Part shown: positions 51,737 to 61,549 of the stretch, in pieces
How the letters are laid out: each line of letters opens with the position of its first letter
How positions within the stretch are numbered: position 1 is the first letter of the stretch
Source of the DNA: Dethiosulfovibrio russensis
GTDB taxonomy: Bacteria > Synergistota > Synergistia > Synergistales > Dethiosulfovibrionaceae
Direction: 5' to 3'
Assembly: GCF_021568855.1 (NCBI RefSeq)
Contig: NZ_JAKGUG010000003.1
Location: forward strand, 248,001 to 312,000
DNA length: 64,000 bases
Notes under the pieces: model-generated
The model's database searches: none
Told to the model about the DNA's origin: nothing
The model's input: only the letters and a program-made list of their open reading frames with translations
Translations under genes and position numbers: made by a program

Positions 51737-53149
51737 CTAAGCCTTGACTTCTTCTGCGGACTTCTGATCCTCTTTGAGAGGCAGCAGATACCTCTCTATA
51801 TACTCGTCGTGGACACGTTTGAGTTCCTTGACTGGGACCATTGTGAGGAGCTCCCAGCCAAGCTGGAGGGTTTCCTCCACCGTCCGGTTTTTATACTCTC
51901 CCTGACGGACGTACTCGTCCTCGAAACGGTCGGCGAAAGAGGCGAAAGCTTTGTCGTCCTCGGACAGAGCCCCCTCTCCCAATATGACGGCCAACTCCTT
52001 GGCCTCCTTGCCCCTGGCGTAAGCTGCGAAGAGCTGATTCATCAGGTCCGCATGGTCCTCTCTGGTCTTTCCCTTGCCGATACCCTTGTCCTTGAGTCTG
52101 GACAGAGAAGGCATAACGTCCACCGGGGGATATATGCCCTTACGGTGAAGACTGGGACTGAGTATTATCTGGCCCTCGGTGATGTACCCCGTGAGGTCCG
52201 GAATCGGATGGGTCTTGTCGTTTTCCGGCATGGTAAGTATGGGGACCTGGGTTATTGATCCGCTGCGTCCCTTTATTTTGCCGGCCCGCTCGTACATAGT
52301 TGCGAGGTCGGTGTAAAGATAGCCGGGATAGCCACGTCTCCCCGGGACCTCTTTCCTGGCCGCAGAGATCTCACGAAGAGCCTCGCAGTAGTTGGTGAGA
52401 TCGGTAAGGATGACCAAGACGTGCATGTTCTTCTCAAAGGCGAGATACTCCGCCGCGGTCAAAGCCAGACGAGGAGTGGTGATTCGCTCGATAGCCGGGT
52501 CGTCGGCCAGGTTGACGTACATTACGGTTCGCTCCAGAGCACCGGTTCGCCTGAAGTCCTCCATGAAGAAGGAGGCCTCCTCGAAGGTTATACCCATGGC
52601 GGCAAATACGACGGCGAAAGCCTCGTGACCGCTTATGACGTTCGCCTGACGAGCCAGCTGGGCTGCCATCCTGTTATGGGGAAGCCCAGCTCCTGAGAAG
52701 ATGGGCAGCTTCTGGCCTCTAACCATGGGATTCATACCGTCGATGGTCGATATGCCGGTCTGGATGAATTCCTCTGGATAATCTCGGGAATAGGGGTTGA
52801 TAGGCAGTCCGTTGACGTCGATATTTTTGTCGGCGATTATGTGAGCCCCTCCGTCTATGGGCTCTCCCCTGCCGTTGAAGACCCGTCCCAACATGTCTTC
52901 GCTGACCGGTAAAGTTAGGACCTTCCCGACGAATCGGACCTTGGTATCCTCTATATCGATCCCGTCGGTTCCCTCGAAGACCTGTACCAACGCTCTATTG
53001 GAGTCTATCTCCAGGACCCTTCCACGGCGGTTTTCGCCGTTGGAAAGCTCGATCTCGACCAACTCGTCGTATTTGACGTCTTGGACCTTCTCGACCACGA
53101 GTAGCGGTCCCTGAAGGCTGCTGATGGTCTTATATTCTCTAGGCAACAT
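51737..53149 (-). CDS. atpB: V/A-type ATPase subunit B
   Basis: Subunit B is the non-catalytic partner of A in the hexameric head. The 470-residue protein has [28 protein letters not shown], and [20 protein letters not shown]. It lacks a full P-loop, as expected. The 3' end of atpA overlaps its start by 11 bp. Confidence 0.96.
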   Translation of the reverse strand: MLPREYKTISSLQGPLLVVEKVQDVKYDELVEIELSNGENRRGRVLEIDSNRALVQVFEGTDGIDIEDTKVRFVGKVLTLPVSEDMLGRVFNGRGEPIDGGAHIIADKNIDVNGLPINPYSRDYPEEFIQTGISTIDGMNPMVRGQKLPIFSGAGLPHNRMAAQLARQANVISGHEAFAVVFAAMGITFEEASFFMEDFRRTGALERTVMYVNLADDPAIERITTPRLALTAAEYLAFEKNMHVLVILTDLTNYCEALREISAARKEVPGRRGYPGYLYTDLATMYERAGKIKGRSGSITQVPILTMPENDKTHPIPDLTGYITEGQIILSPSLHRKGIYPPVDVMPSLSRLKDKGIGKGKTREDHADLMNQLFAAYARGKEAKELAVILGEGALSEDDKAFASFADRFEDEYVRQGEYKNRTVEETLQLGWELLTMVPVKELKRVHDEYIERYLLPLKEDQKSAEEVKA

Positions 53150-54935
53150 CGGCTTCGCCTCCCGTCGGAACCAGTTTGGCGATCTCTTCCTTCATGACGT
53201 TCTCCAGATCGTCGATCTTCTGAAGCGAATCCTCGGAAACGAGCCCCATCCTGGCTATCTTCTCCCTGACTGGGAGGTTGAACAGCTCGTTCATGGGAGC
53301 TCCATTTTTTAGGGCTTCCATGCCGTAACGGTGAAAATTCATGATCATAGAGAGCATCTTAAACTGCTTTTTCATCGATGTATAGGTGTCGGTCTCGTGG
53401 AAGGCGTTCTGATGCAAAAAATCCTCCCTGAGGGACTTGGCCGTCTCTAGTATCATCCTCTCGTTTCTGGAGAGAGCGTCTATTCCGACCAGCCTCACTA
53501 TCTCTCGGAGCTTATCCTCCTCCTCAAGCAGACCCATGGCATCGACTCTGGTGTGGGTCCACTCGTCGTCGAATTCCCCGTCCCAGTATTCGTCCAGCTT
53601 ATTGGTGTAGAGAGAGTAACTCTGGAGCCAGTTGATTGCCGGAAAATGGCGCTGATAGGCTAACTGGGCGTCCAGTCCCCAGAATACCTTGGTGACCCGA
53701 AGGGTATTCTGGGTTACCGGCTCGGAGAGGTCTCCTCCGGGAGGAGACACGGCCCCGATGACCGATACCGATCCCTCGGCACCCTCTCTGCCGTAACAGA
53801 TAGCCCGTCCAGCCCTCTCGTAGAAGGATGCAAGACGGGTTCCCAGATATGCAGGGTAACCTTCCTCTCCTGGCATCTCTTCAAGTCGTCCGGACATCTC
53901 TCTGAGGGCCTCTGCCCAACGGCTCGTGGAGTCGGCCATCAGAGCTACCGAGTACCCCATATCCCTGTAGTACTCCGCCATGGTTATCCCGGTGTATACG
54001 CTGGCCTCTCGTGCCGCAACTGGCATGTTGGATGTATTGGCTATGAGAACCGTCCTCTTCATCAGAGGCTCTCCTGATCTGGGGTCCTCCAGATGGGGGA
54101 ACTCGAGGAGAACGTCGGTCATCTCATTTCCTCTTTCTCCACAGCCGATGTATACGACTATCTGAGCCTCCGCCCACTTGGCCAGCTGGTGCTGTATAAC
54201 AGTCTTCCCGGAGCCGAAGGGACCGGGCACACAGGCCGTTCCTCCCTTGGCTATGGGGAAGAATGTGTCGACTACCCTCTGACCGGTGGTCAAGGGCGTA
54301 ACGGGAGGAAGCCTCTTCGCTACCGGACGGGTTTTACGGACAGGCCATTTCTGGGCCATCCTGACCTCGTGCTTCTCCTTGTCGTCGCTCTCTATTACTG
54401 CGACCACGTCGTCGACGGTAAAGCTTCCCTTCGATATCTTCTTTATCTTTCCGGATATACCGATAGGCACCATTATACGATGTTCGACCAGCACGGTCTC
54501 CTGTACGATTCCTAAAACATCTCCCTGGGAGACCTGATCCCCTTCCTTAAGACGAGGCTCAAAATCCCACTTTCTCGAGTGATCCAAAGCGGGAACATCG
54601 ATTCCCTTAGCTATATAGGGACTCTGAGCAGCGTCCTCGATGCTCTTAAGAGGTCTCTGAACGCCATCGTAAAACTGCTCTATCAGTCCGGGCCCAAGCT
54701 CGACGCTAAGGGGTTCTCCGGTGCTTACGACTGGTTCGCCGGGTTTTAGCCCCGACGTCTCCTCGTAGGCCTGAATCGAGGCATATTCGTCCTTCAGCTC
54801 AATGATTTCGCCGACAAGACCTATTTCCCCGATACGGACCACGTCGTACATGCTGGCACCGATCATTCCCTTAGCGACTACCAGGGGTCCGGATATTCTT
54901 TCTATGCTGCCTTTTATGACCTTATCCGTGGCCAC
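53139..54935 (-). CDS. atpA: V/A-type ATPase catalytic subunit A
   Basis: Subunit A hydrolyses or makes ATP. The 598-residue protein has the catalytic P-loop GPFGSGKTV, the non-homologous insertion region before it, the GERGNEM motif, and [22 protein letters not shown] (across the Walker B region). The start is GTG, 8 bases after GGAGGCG. Length is typical of the bacterial V type. Confidence 0.97.
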   Translation of the reverse strand: MATDKVIKGSIERISGPLVVAKGMIGASMYDVVRIGEIGLVGEIIELKDEYASIQAYEETSGLKPGEPVVSTGEPLSVELGPGLIEQFYDGVQRPLKSIEDAAQSPYIAKGIDVPALDHSRKWDFEPRLKEGDQVSQGDVLGIVQETVLVEHRIMVPIGISGKIKKISKGSFTVDDVVAVIESDDKEKHEVRMAQKWPVRKTRPVAKRLPPVTPLTTGQRVVDTFFPIAKGGTACVPGPFGSGKTVIQHQLAKWAEAQIVVYIGCGERGNEMTDVLLEFPHLEDPRSGEPLMKRTVLIANTSNMPVAAREASVYTGITMAEYYRDMGYSVALMADSTSRWAEALREMSGRLEEMPGEEGYPAYLGTRLASFYERAGRAICYGREGAEGSVSVIGAVSPPGGDLSEPVTQNTLRVTKVFWGLDAQLAYQRHFPAINWLQSYSLYTNKLDEYWDGEFDDEWTHTRVDAMGLLEEEDKLREIVRLVGIDALSRNERMILETAKSLREDFLHQNAFHETDTYTSMKKQFKMLSMIMNFHRYGMEALKNGAPMNELFNLPVREKIARMGLVSEDSLQKIDDLENVMKEEIAKLVPTGGEADVA

Positions 54936-54957
54936 TATGAATCGCCTCCAGCCTTAA

Positions 54958-55293
54958 CTATTTTTCAGCAAAGATATCCATTCCCACGGCTCGCTCCACG
55001 TTTCCGCGAATTGCGGAGAGTCCGACGTTGAGAGACCCTCTTATGCCTGGGATGGGGATCATGCTGGCGGGATACTCCTGGTTGAGCTCCGAGATGAGGT
55101 CCTGATTCTCGACGAAGAGGGCCTCCTCCACGAAAACGACCGCGTAGTTCTCTCTGGCCAGTCGTTCCAGAAGTTTCTTGACCTCATCGGATTTCTCTCC
55201 GACAGGGAAGGGCTTTACGCCTACTGCCTGAAATGGCAATACTGTATCGTATTGTCCGACCGCGGCCATAGGGCGAGAGCTTTTATCCGACAC
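54958..55293 (-). CDS. atpF: V/A-type ATPase subunit F
   Basis: Subunit F is a small rotor protein. The 111-residue protein has the typical start region, a middle VVFVEEALF, and PASMIPIPGIRGSLNVG near the end. GTG start; overlaps atpC by 11 bp. Subunit F in Thermus-type enzymes can regulate activity. Confidence 0.9.
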   Translation of the reverse strand: MSDKSSRPMAAVGQYDTVLPFQAVGVKPFPVGEKSDEVKKLLERLARENYAVVFVEEALFVENQDLISELNQEYPASMIPIPGIRGSLNVGLSAIRGNVERAVGMDIFAEK

Positions 55294-56296
55294 GACGCAT
55301 CAGCCTCCTCACCATATCTCGATCGGCTCCGTTGGCGATGGAAACCAATATAACCCTCAGGTTTTTGGCTTCCAACTCTTTCAACCAGGAAAAACGGAGT
55401 ACGTTTTCCGGCTCAAAGCAACCGTACTTCGCCTCTTCTAGCACGTCGGTTACGTAATCATCGAGAATTTTGTCGAAGACCATCAGGAGAGTCTCCATAT
55501 CGGAGGCATCCTGGATGTAATCGAAGACCGTTCCGACGTCGGCGAAGGCTAGAAGCCTTCCCCAGCTTTCGATCGGCTCTGCTAGAGTGGATATAAGACG
55601 GTCTATCGATATATCCCCGCCTTTATGTAAAAAGTCCACCGCTGCCGAGGGCTCCACCTGGGCTCGACTTAACCTAATGAGAGTACGGACGTTCTCCGCA
55701 TCTACCCGCCTCTTGAACCAAAGGTTCACCTGAGGCATCGAGAGCTTGCCGACCAAATCGGACATGGCCTTGAAGAGGCACCTGTCCAAGGCGCACTCGA
55801 CCGCCAGCATATCGTGATTCTGATCCCAATGAGTCAATACCTGCGGGATAGTGCGATGCAGGCCGAATGGCAACAGACGGTACTCCTCGCTCTCCACTGC
55901 CATGACCAAAGAATCGGTGTCGATGGTCCCCAGAGACGTCAGGAGATCGAAGCGACGATCTCCACCTTCTTTGGAGAGGATCAGGCTCTTCACCAGAACC
56001 TTGACGTTGTGAAAATCGTAAGGCAGTCGGCAAAGCTGAACCAACTCCTCGTCCGGGGTGAATCGGCTGATCTCATCGTAAGCGAGATGAAGCTCCGCCT
56101 CGATGGCCGAGTCAAACTCCTCGTTGGACTTCATCTCCATGATCCATGGGGCGTAAACGGTCTCCCCAAGTACCTTTATGGCTCCGTCCAGACCGTCACA
56201 CTCGATAAGTCTCTGGAAGAGGGACTCGTCGAGCAACCGATTCTCCATCGCCCTCAGACGCGCGACCAAATATCCATATCGTTCCGCCGGGGCCAT
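55283..56296 (-). CDS. atpC: V/A-type ATPase subunit C
   Basis: Subunit C (d in eukaryotic naming) is the funnel that joins the rotor stalk to the membrane ring. The 337-residue all-helical protein has YGYLVARLRAMENRLLD at the start and ENVLRFSWLKELEAKNLRVIL near the end. The ATG at 56296 follows GGTGAACAC; a TTG at 56311 is also in frame. Confidence 0.93.
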   Translation of the reverse strand: MAPAERYGYLVARLRAMENRLLDESLFQRLIECDGLDGAIKVLGETVYAPWIMEMKSNEEFDSAIEAELHLAYDEISRFTPDEELVQLCRLPYDFHNVKVLVKSLILSKEGGDRRFDLLTSLGTIDTDSLVMAVESEEYRLLPFGLHRTIPQVLTHWDQNHDMLAVECALDRCLFKAMSDLVGKLSMPQVNLWFKRRVDAENVRTLIRLSRAQVEPSAAVDFLHKGGDISIDRLISTLAEPIESWGRLLAFADVGTVFDYIQDASDMETLLMVFDKILDDYVTDVLEEAKYGCFEPENVLRFSWLKELEAKNLRVILVSIANGADRDMVRRLMRRVG

Positions 56297-56311
56297 GTGT
56301 TCACCGCCCAA

Positions 56312-56893
56312 CTACTCTGAGAACAGCCGTTTTACAACGTCTGCCTCAAGATCGTCCCGAAGCCAGCGGACCAACATATCGAAGGAAGCGTTTTCGCTTA
56401 TCTTATCCCTCTTGAGTATAAAGCCTCCGGTTATAGAAGCCTTTTCTCCCGACATAGTCAGGTTGGTCTTGTGCTTTTCGTTGTATCCCTTGAGCCAGGT
56501 TTCGTTGAGGTGCTTGTCCTCTTTGCCTATTATTATATCCTCGTCGCCTGTCTGAACCGCTTTCCCCAAGAGGGATTCGACGAAAGAAATATACTTAGCG
56601 GCAGAAAGGGCTCTGAGTTTCTCCAGAGATCCCTTGTAAACCTCGTCGACAAGCTGCTGTCTGGCACCGAGCTCAAGCTTCTTGACGTCCAGCTTCGCCA
56701 CTATCTCGCGGCGTCGCAAAATTTCCGGTTTTTCGCTCTCGAATCGAGATTCATAGGAGTCCTTCATCGACTCCATCTCTCGCCTTAAATCGGCCGTTAC
56801 TTCTCCAGCCTGTTCTCGAGCTTTATCCAGGATTTTTCCGGCCTCTGCTCTGGCATCAGCCTCGATTTTTTTCTTTATGTCGGATAAAGACAT
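56312..56893 (-). CDS. atpE: V/A-type ATPase subunit E
   Basis: Subunit E forms the peripheral stalk with G/H. The 193-residue protein has a long N-terminal coiled coil (about 1-100) and a C-terminal globular domain with GGFILKRDKISENASFDML. The ATG at 56893 has GGAGTG 7 bases upstream; GTG at 56902 overlaps that site. Confidence 0.9.
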   Translation of the reverse strand: MSLSDIKKKIEADARAEAGKILDKAREQAGEVTADLRREMESMKDSYESRFESEKPEILRRREIVAKLDVKKLELGARQQLVDEVYKGSLEKLRALSAAKYISFVESLLGKAVQTGDEDIIIGKEDKHLNETWLKGYNEKHKTNLTMSGEKASITGGFILKRDKISENASFDMLVRWLRDDLEADVVKRLFSE

Positions 56894-56923
56894 GCCGATC
56901 ACTCCAACTCTTCAGGCCTAAGC

Positions 56924-57400
56924 CTAGGATATCCCGTTGAGCAGGAGGATACTCACCAAAAGGGCAAGAACGGCGTAGGTCTCGACCATAGCGGGAAGGA
57001 TAACGGCTTTACCGGTCTCCTCCGGACGCTTGGCGATCATCTGAATACAGGAAGCGGAAGTCTTTCCCTGAGCTATTCCGGAAAAATACCCGGCTATGGC
57101 TATAGGAAGGCAGGCGAAAAGGACACCTAGTCCGTTGAGCCAAGTTATCGCCATCGTGGGCTCTCCTCCGATGAGGCCAGCCTTGAGCATGGCAAAGAAA
57201 GCAATTAAAAGACCGTATATTCCCTGAGTTCCCGGAAGGGCCTGAAGCAAAAGCACTAAACCGAATTTACCGGGATCCTCCGTCATGACTCCAGCGCCGG
57301 ATTCACCGGCAATACCAACTCCGATAGCCGATCCAGCACCGGCGAAACCGGCGGCCAAAGCTGCACCAAGAATCGTCAGCATCACACCGAGATGTTCCAT
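56924..57400 (-). CDS. atpK: V/A-type ATPase proteolipid subunit K, sodium-type
   Basis: Subunit K makes the rotating membrane ring. The 158-residue protein has four membrane helices in two hairpins. The residues that hold Na+ in Enterococcus hirae NtpK are all present: Leu55, Thr58, Gln59 and Tyr62 in LPGTQGIY, Gln111 in GIAQGK, and Glu140 in VETYA. This predicts sodium coupling. The ATG at 57400 is chosen from the family start; upstream GTG codons are in the ribosome-site region. Confidence 0.93.
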   Translation of the reverse strand: MEHLGVMLTILGAALAAGFAGAGSAIGVGIAGESGAGVMTEDPGKFGLVLLLQALPGTQGIYGLLIAFFAMLKAGLIGGEPTMAITWLNGLGVLFACLPIAIAGYFSGIAQGKTSASCIQMIAKRPEETGKAVILPAMVETYAVLALLVSILLLNGIS

Positions 57401-57463
57401 AAAGTACGACACTCCCCTCACAAAAATAAATGGTGACTCCCTATTGCGGGATAGACCAATCTA

Positions 57464-59461
57464 CTAGCCTTCGCCGCCCTCTTCTGATATGGCGACGTAC
57501 TTCGTGTTATACCGAAGAGGTTCGAAAAGACGGCCTCCTCCGGCGTAGAACTTACTGAAGAACTCCACGTACTGTAGACGCAGAGAATGGACGAACGCTC
57601 CCAGGACGTTGACTGCCACGCTGAAAAGGTGACCTCCCAGGAAAATAACGATGGCTATCAGCCATCCTACGTAAGGAATGGTCGAGGAAAGACCGGCCAA
57701 CATGTTTATTATCATAGCTATGGCCGAAGTAGCCAATCCCAAGGCCAGGAGACGACTGTAACTGAGGACGTCCCCCAGGTAGGCTGTCACGTTATACAGA
57801 CTCAGTAGTCCAGAGATCGCTTTTTGGATCATGCCGTCTTTATCTCTGCCCTGCGTCGCCACCAAGGTTATCGCTCCAGCTGCGGTGACGAGCTTGCCCA
57901 ACCAGGAGATCGCAGGCAACTTAGTGGAAGCGCCTAGGAGGAGAAGTCCGGTAAGGAAAACCATCCATCCGAGTTGATCCGCAAAAGCACCCATATAATC
58001 GCCTTTTCTCAGGCAATCCTTCATGGCGACGGCCATCCCGAAGAATATTTGGACTATGCCGAAAACCAGAGAGATCCCCAAAAAGGCCATAGGATCGTTC
58101 ATGGGAATCAGGAGGACCGGGATATCCTTGATGGGCTTAAGGAAACGAAGGAACGGTACTACGTCTATCATGTCTCCCATCCAACTTCCGGTTAAGGCGC
58201 CGACCAAGGTGGCGGCAATGCCGGACAGAACGAAAAGAGAGAAGAATTGCTTGGTTCCCGAGGGCATTTTCTTGAATTTTTTAAGGAAGGCCATGAAGAA
58301 ACCGACCATGATGAGACCGTACCCACCGTCTCCCAGACACATCCCGAAGAATATGAAGAAAAACGGCGCCAACAGAGGAGTCGGATCTATACCACCGTAT
58401 TTGGGAGCTCCGTAAAGCTTGGTCAAGGTCTCGAACGGAAGAGACCACTCGGGATTTTGAAGCATAGTCGGAGGCATGTCGGACTCCTCCGGATCGTAAA
58501 AACAAAGTTCGGTAAGATCGGACACAGGAGAAAGAGCCTTAACCAGTTCGTCCTCTTCTTCCGCCGGAACCCAGGAGCGGATTAAAACGACTTCGTCGGT
58601 GTACTCTCCGCCTTCCAGTGCTCTCGCGCGATCGGCAAGAACAGCCCAGTAGTCGCTGAATCTCCGGACATCAGGGACCAGCTCCTCCGCCTTTTGATGC
58701 ATCTTAACGTCCAGATCCTCGGCCTCTTTTAGAAGCCGCTCCCTCTTGTCGACGAGGCGTTTTATCTCCTCCTGCGGGGACAGGGACAGGTCTTTCGAAA
58801 CGTCGATCTTTGAAAAGCCGAAACCACCGGCTATCTCCATAGCCCTCGATTCCAAGGCTCTTAGTCCCACCATAACGACCCAGGTCTCTTTATCCTTGGG
58901 GCCGAATGGCACATAATAGGTCTCGATGTCCTCTCCCAAAGCGTCTAAGATGGACCGATTCCACTGGTCTATCTTTTCGACCGGGATGGTTCCCATGATG
59001 CCGGATACTATTTCGGTTCCGGATGACATGAGGCTCATCGGATAGGGCATATCCTTCAACTCGTCGAGAAAAGTCAGATATCCGTCCGTCTGAGATATAT
59101 CAGATCGAATCTCGACGAGTTTTCTCTCCAGGGCGCGAACTTCCTCCGCCCTCTCCTTGACCTCGAACGAATCGGATGCGGAAGCCAGATGCCGAAGTGG
59201 GAACTCCGGCCTTTCCCCAAAGGATCTAGCTATAGAGCTGATCTCGTCTACATAATGGGGCTCCAGTATCCTTAGGAGATATCGGGCTTCGCTGATCTTA
59301 TCGTCCAAATCCGCCAGAATTGCCGGAGACTTCTGTCCATCCTCGTCTCCATCGGGAAGGACGATCTCACAACACCCTAATTTCTGAAGCGTGGCGAGAA
59401 CCGTGTCGACCACGGTGTTGTGAGCGTATAGCTCCAGCTTTTTGACACTAGCTACGCCCAT
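57464..59461 (-). CDS. atpI: V/A-type ATPase subunit I (a)
   Basis: Subunit I is the membrane stator with the ion half-channels. The 665-residue protein has a long cytoplasmic N-terminal half (coiled coils to about residue 330) and seven or eight membrane helices after it, with PFFFIFFGMCLGDGGYGL and NVTAYLGDVLSYSRLLALGL. The conserved arginine is in the SYSRLLALG helix. It overlaps the H/G gene by 14 bp. Confidence 0.95.
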   Translation of the reverse strand: MGVASVKKLELYAHNTVVDTVLATLQKLGCCEIVLPDGDEDGQKSPAILADLDDKISEARYLLRILEPHYVDEISSIARSFGERPEFPLRHLASASDSFEVKERAEEVRALERKLVEIRSDISQTDGYLTFLDELKDMPYPMSLMSSGTEIVSGIMGTIPVEKIDQWNRSILDALGEDIETYYVPFGPKDKETWVVMVGLRALESRAMEIAGGFGFSKIDVSKDLSLSPQEEIKRLVDKRERLLKEAEDLDVKMHQKAEELVPDVRRFSDYWAVLADRARALEGGEYTDEVVLIRSWVPAEEEDELVKALSPVSDLTELCFYDPEESDMPPTMLQNPEWSLPFETLTKLYGAPKYGGIDPTPLLAPFFFIFFGMCLGDGGYGLIMVGFFMAFLKKFKKMPSGTKQFFSLFVLSGIAATLVGALTGSWMGDMIDVVPFLRFLKPIKDIPVLLIPMNDPMAFLGISLVFGIVQIFFGMAVAMKDCLRKGDYMGAFADQLGWMVFLTGLLLLGASTKLPAISWLGKLVTAAGAITLVATQGRDKDGMIQKAISGLLSLYNVTAYLGDVLSYSRLLALGLATSAIAMIINMLAGLSSTIPYVGWLIAIVIFLGGHLFSVAVNVLGAFVHSLRLQYVEFFSKFYAGGGRLFEPLRYNTKYVAISEEGGEG

Positions 59462-59774
59462 ATCTAGCCATCACCTCTTCCGCAACCCAGGAGGACACAG
59501 CATCGACACCTTTTCTACCGGCCTCGATAAACTTTTGAGCCTCTTTTTCGCCCTCCGCAACGATGGAGTCGGCTTTCTTCTCCGCCTCCGCCTCTACCTC
59601 GGTCAATCGGCTTTTGTACCTCTTGTAGGCCTCCTGCTTCGATTCCTTGCGCATAAGATCCGCCTCGTCCCTTGCCTTGGAGACTATCTTAGCTGCCTCG
59701 GATCTGGCTTCAGCCACCTGTTGTTTAGCCTGAGCTTCGACCTTTTTGATCTCTTCGGTAAGACTGGTCGCCAT
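59448..59774 (-). CDS. atpH: V/A-type ATPase subunit H/G (peripheral stalk)
   Basis: The 108-residue protein is almost all coiled coil (EIKKVEAQAKQQVAEARSEA onward), like the G/H subunits that pair with E. It is the first gene of the operon. The ATG at 59774 has AGGAGGTGA about 7 bases upstream; the longer frame is 5' leader. Sequence alone is low-complexity, so the call uses position too. Confidence 0.85.
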   Translation of the reverse strand: MATSLTEEIKKVEAQAKQQVAEARSEAAKIVSKARDEADLMRKESKQEAYKRYKSRLTEVEAEAEKKADSIVAEGEKEAQKFIEAGRKGVDAVSSWVAEEVMARYGRS

Positions 59775-59814
59775 TCCGCTCACCTCCTTTCGAGGAACAA
59801 AATCCTTCAAAAGA

Positions 59815-59834
59815 TCTGTACTCTCGTGTACAGA
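59815..59834. repeat. Inverted repeat in the V-ATPase leader
   Basis: TCTGTAC (59815-59821) and GTACAGA (59828-59834) form a perfect 7-bp inverted repeat around a 6-base centre. It lies about 10 to 29 bases downstream of the expected transcription start. It could be an operator or a small mRNA hairpin. Confidence 0.6.
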
Positions 59835-59849
59835 CCGGGACACCACTCA

Positions 59850-59878
59850 ATTTTAGTGATCGAGGATAGTCGTGTCAA
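59850..59878 (-). promoter_or_regulatory. Promoter of the V-ATPase operon
   Basis: TTGACA (59873-59878) and TAAAAT (59850-59855) are separated by 17 bp on the minus strand, close to the sigma-70 consensus. Confidence 0.88.
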
Positions 59879-59921
59879 TCAAAACAAATGGATGAAAGCG
59901 AATTATCCTCTAAAAAGAGCT

Positions 59922-59980
59922 ATAAAAAATAAAAGAGCCTAGCTGTCTTTAATTGACAGCTAGGCTCTTTTATTTTTTAT
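59922..59980 (-). terminator. Terminator after tRNA-Gly
   Basis: A perfect 26-bp stem (59922-59947 with 59955-59980) with loop TTTAATT is flanked by A/T-rich arms that give a U-tract on either strand. It starts directly after the tRNA and shields the V-ATPase promoter from upstream reading. Confidence 0.9.
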
Positions 59981-59981
59981 A

Positions 59982-60057
59982 TGGAGCGGACAACGGGATT
60001 CGAACCCGCGACCCTTAGCTTGGGAAGCTAATGCTCTACCGACTGAGCTATGTCCGC
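59982..60057 (-). tRNA. tRNA-Gly, anticodon CCC
   Basis: The 76-nt minus-strand sequence folds as a cloverleaf. Acceptor GCGGACA pairs with TGTCCGC. The D arm is in GCTCAGTCGGTAGAGC. The anticodon stem TTAGC/GCTAA holds the loop TTCCCAA, giving anticodon CCC. The T arm is GCGGGTTCGAATCCCG. Discriminator T and an encoded CCA end it. It reads GGG glycine codons. Confidence 0.95.
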
Positions 60058-60089
60058 ACTTTTACGTCTGAAATCGATCGACGCCCGTA

Positions 60090-60117
60090 ATTATAGCGAT
60101 TCATGCAGATATGTCAA
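60090..60117 (-). promoter_or_regulatory. Consensus promoter of tRNA-Gly
   Basis: TTGACA (60112-60117) and TATAAT (60090-60095), 16 bp apart, are both exact sigma-70 hexamers. The -35 overlaps the last codons of the upstream methyltransferase gene. Confidence 0.88.
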
Positions 60118-61478
60118 CCTCTTGCGATGCGTTTGAACGAGGCCAGGGTTTCGACGTGAACGGTCTGAGGAAAAAGGTCGAAACACTCCGATGTGGCCAA
60201 CTCCCAACCGTCGGAGACCAGCTTAGCGCCGTCTCTCGCCAGTGTAGAGGGGTTACAGGAGACGTAAACCAACATATCGGCAGAGCTCTCCGTGACGGCA
60301 TCCAGGACCTCCGAGGCACAGCCACCTCTCGGAGGATCGACGACGATCACGTCAGGCTTGGCCTCCACCATGGTCCTGACGGTATCCTCCGCTCTATTGC
60401 ATATCCCCTTGACGTTGTCCAATCCGTTACGGGAGACGTTTTCCAAAAGCCTTTCGATCGCAGGTGCCCACTCCTCAACTGCCAATACCGTTTTCGCAGC
60501 TTTGGCTAAAAAGACGGTCAGAGCTCCCACTCCGGCGTAGAGTTCCACGACCGCCCCTCCCCTTTCGGCAACGATAGAGGACGCTCTGAGGAAAAGCCTT
60601 TCCGCCTGAAACGGATTTACCTGAAAGAAAGCCGTACCATCATAGGATAGATCGTAGTTTGAGATCTTTTCCGTTATGACCCCATCTCCCCATATCGTCG
60701 ACGATCTGTCTCCAAGTATCCTGTTTCCTCTGGAGGAGTTTTCGTTCCAGATTCCGGAAAACGACGCCTGAGTCGTACCCTTAAGTCTAGCTAGAGATCG
60801 CTCGAGAAGCTCTTTTCCACGGCAGTTTCTGAGGGATGTAACAACTGCGAGAGCCAAAAGAGAACCCTCTCTGTTGCCCCTGAAAACCATGTGTCGCAAC
60901 AGGCCTTTATGTCGTCTTTCGTCGTAAAAGGGAACTCCGTTCCTTTTCAACTCCGGCATCACCCTATTCCTGAAATCGACGTAGAGTTTTTCCACGTGGG
61001 GCATGAGAACGGGGCATCCATCGATAGGTGCTAATTTATGGCTGCCGGATTTAAAAAAACCTATTTCTCCGCCGTTTTCGGACCTTACGGGAAACGAGGC
61101 CTTGTTACGATAGCCCCATTGAATAGGACTCGGGTGACAGATGGGTCTCTCTACCTTCATCCTTCCGATCCTCTCCATGGCGTCTTTCACGCTCTTGGTC
61201 TTTATCTCCAGCTGTAGATCGTAACTTCCGTGTTGGAGCTGACATCCTCCGCAGAGACCGTACCAGGGACATCTAGGGGTTATCCTATGTTCCGACGGAA
61301 CCTCGATATTAAGGACCTTAGCAGTAGCGTAGTTTTTTTTCTCCGTCTCCAGGGAAACCCTTACTACCTCGGAAGGCAGCCCCCCGTCAAGGAAGACTAT
61401 CTTGCCTTCCTCTCCGACTGCCACCCCTTGTCCTCTGGAATTCACGTCTCTGACTGTAAGAGTGATTTCTTTGCCCAC
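60114..61478 (-). CDS. rlmD: RumA/RlmD-type 23S rRNA (uracil-5-)-methyltransferase
   Basis: The 454-residue protein has an N-terminal TRAM domain (about 1-60), an iron-sulfur site with Cys70, Cys76, Cys79 and a later Cys in PIDGCPVL, the SAM motif ELYAGVGALTVF, VDPPRGG, and the catalytic Cys in YVSCNPSTLARD. It makes m5U in 23S rRNA; whether U747 or U1939, or both, cannot be told. GTG start. Its end carries the tRNA promoter. Confidence 0.93.
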   Translation of the reverse strand: MGKEITLTVRDVNSRGQGVAVGEEGKIVFLDGGLPSEVVRVSLETEKKNYATAKVLNIEVPSEHRITPRCPWYGLCGGCQLQHGSYDLQLEIKTKSVKDAMERIGRMKVERPICHPSPIQWGYRNKASFPVRSENGGEIGFFKSGSHKLAPIDGCPVLMPHVEKLYVDFRNRVMPELKRNGVPFYDERRHKGLLRHMVFRGNREGSLLALAVVTSLRNCRGKELLERSLARLKGTTQASFSGIWNENSSRGNRILGDRSSTIWGDGVITEKISNYDLSYDGTAFFQVNPFQAERLFLRASSIVAERGGAVVELYAGVGALTVFLAKAAKTVLAVEEWAPAIERLLENVSRNGLDNVKGICNRAEDTVRTMVEAKPDVIVVDPPRGGCASEVLDAVTESSADMLVYVSCNPSTLARDGAKLVSDGWELATSECFDLFPQTVHVETLASFKRIARG

Positions 61479-61490
61479 GGAGATCCCCCC

Positions 61491-61529
61491 AAAAATATGC
61501 CGGGGTAGAGTTTTTATCTCTCCCCGGCA
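61491..61529 (-). terminator. Intrinsic terminator of the 2-oxoacid oxidoreductase operon
   Basis: On the minus strand TGCCGGGG-AGAG pairs with CTCT-A-CCCCGGCA, followed by TATTTTT. It lies 20 bp after the gamma-subunit stop and before the methyltransferase start. Confidence 0.82.
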
Positions 61530-61549
61530 CGATATATCTTTATTCTACA

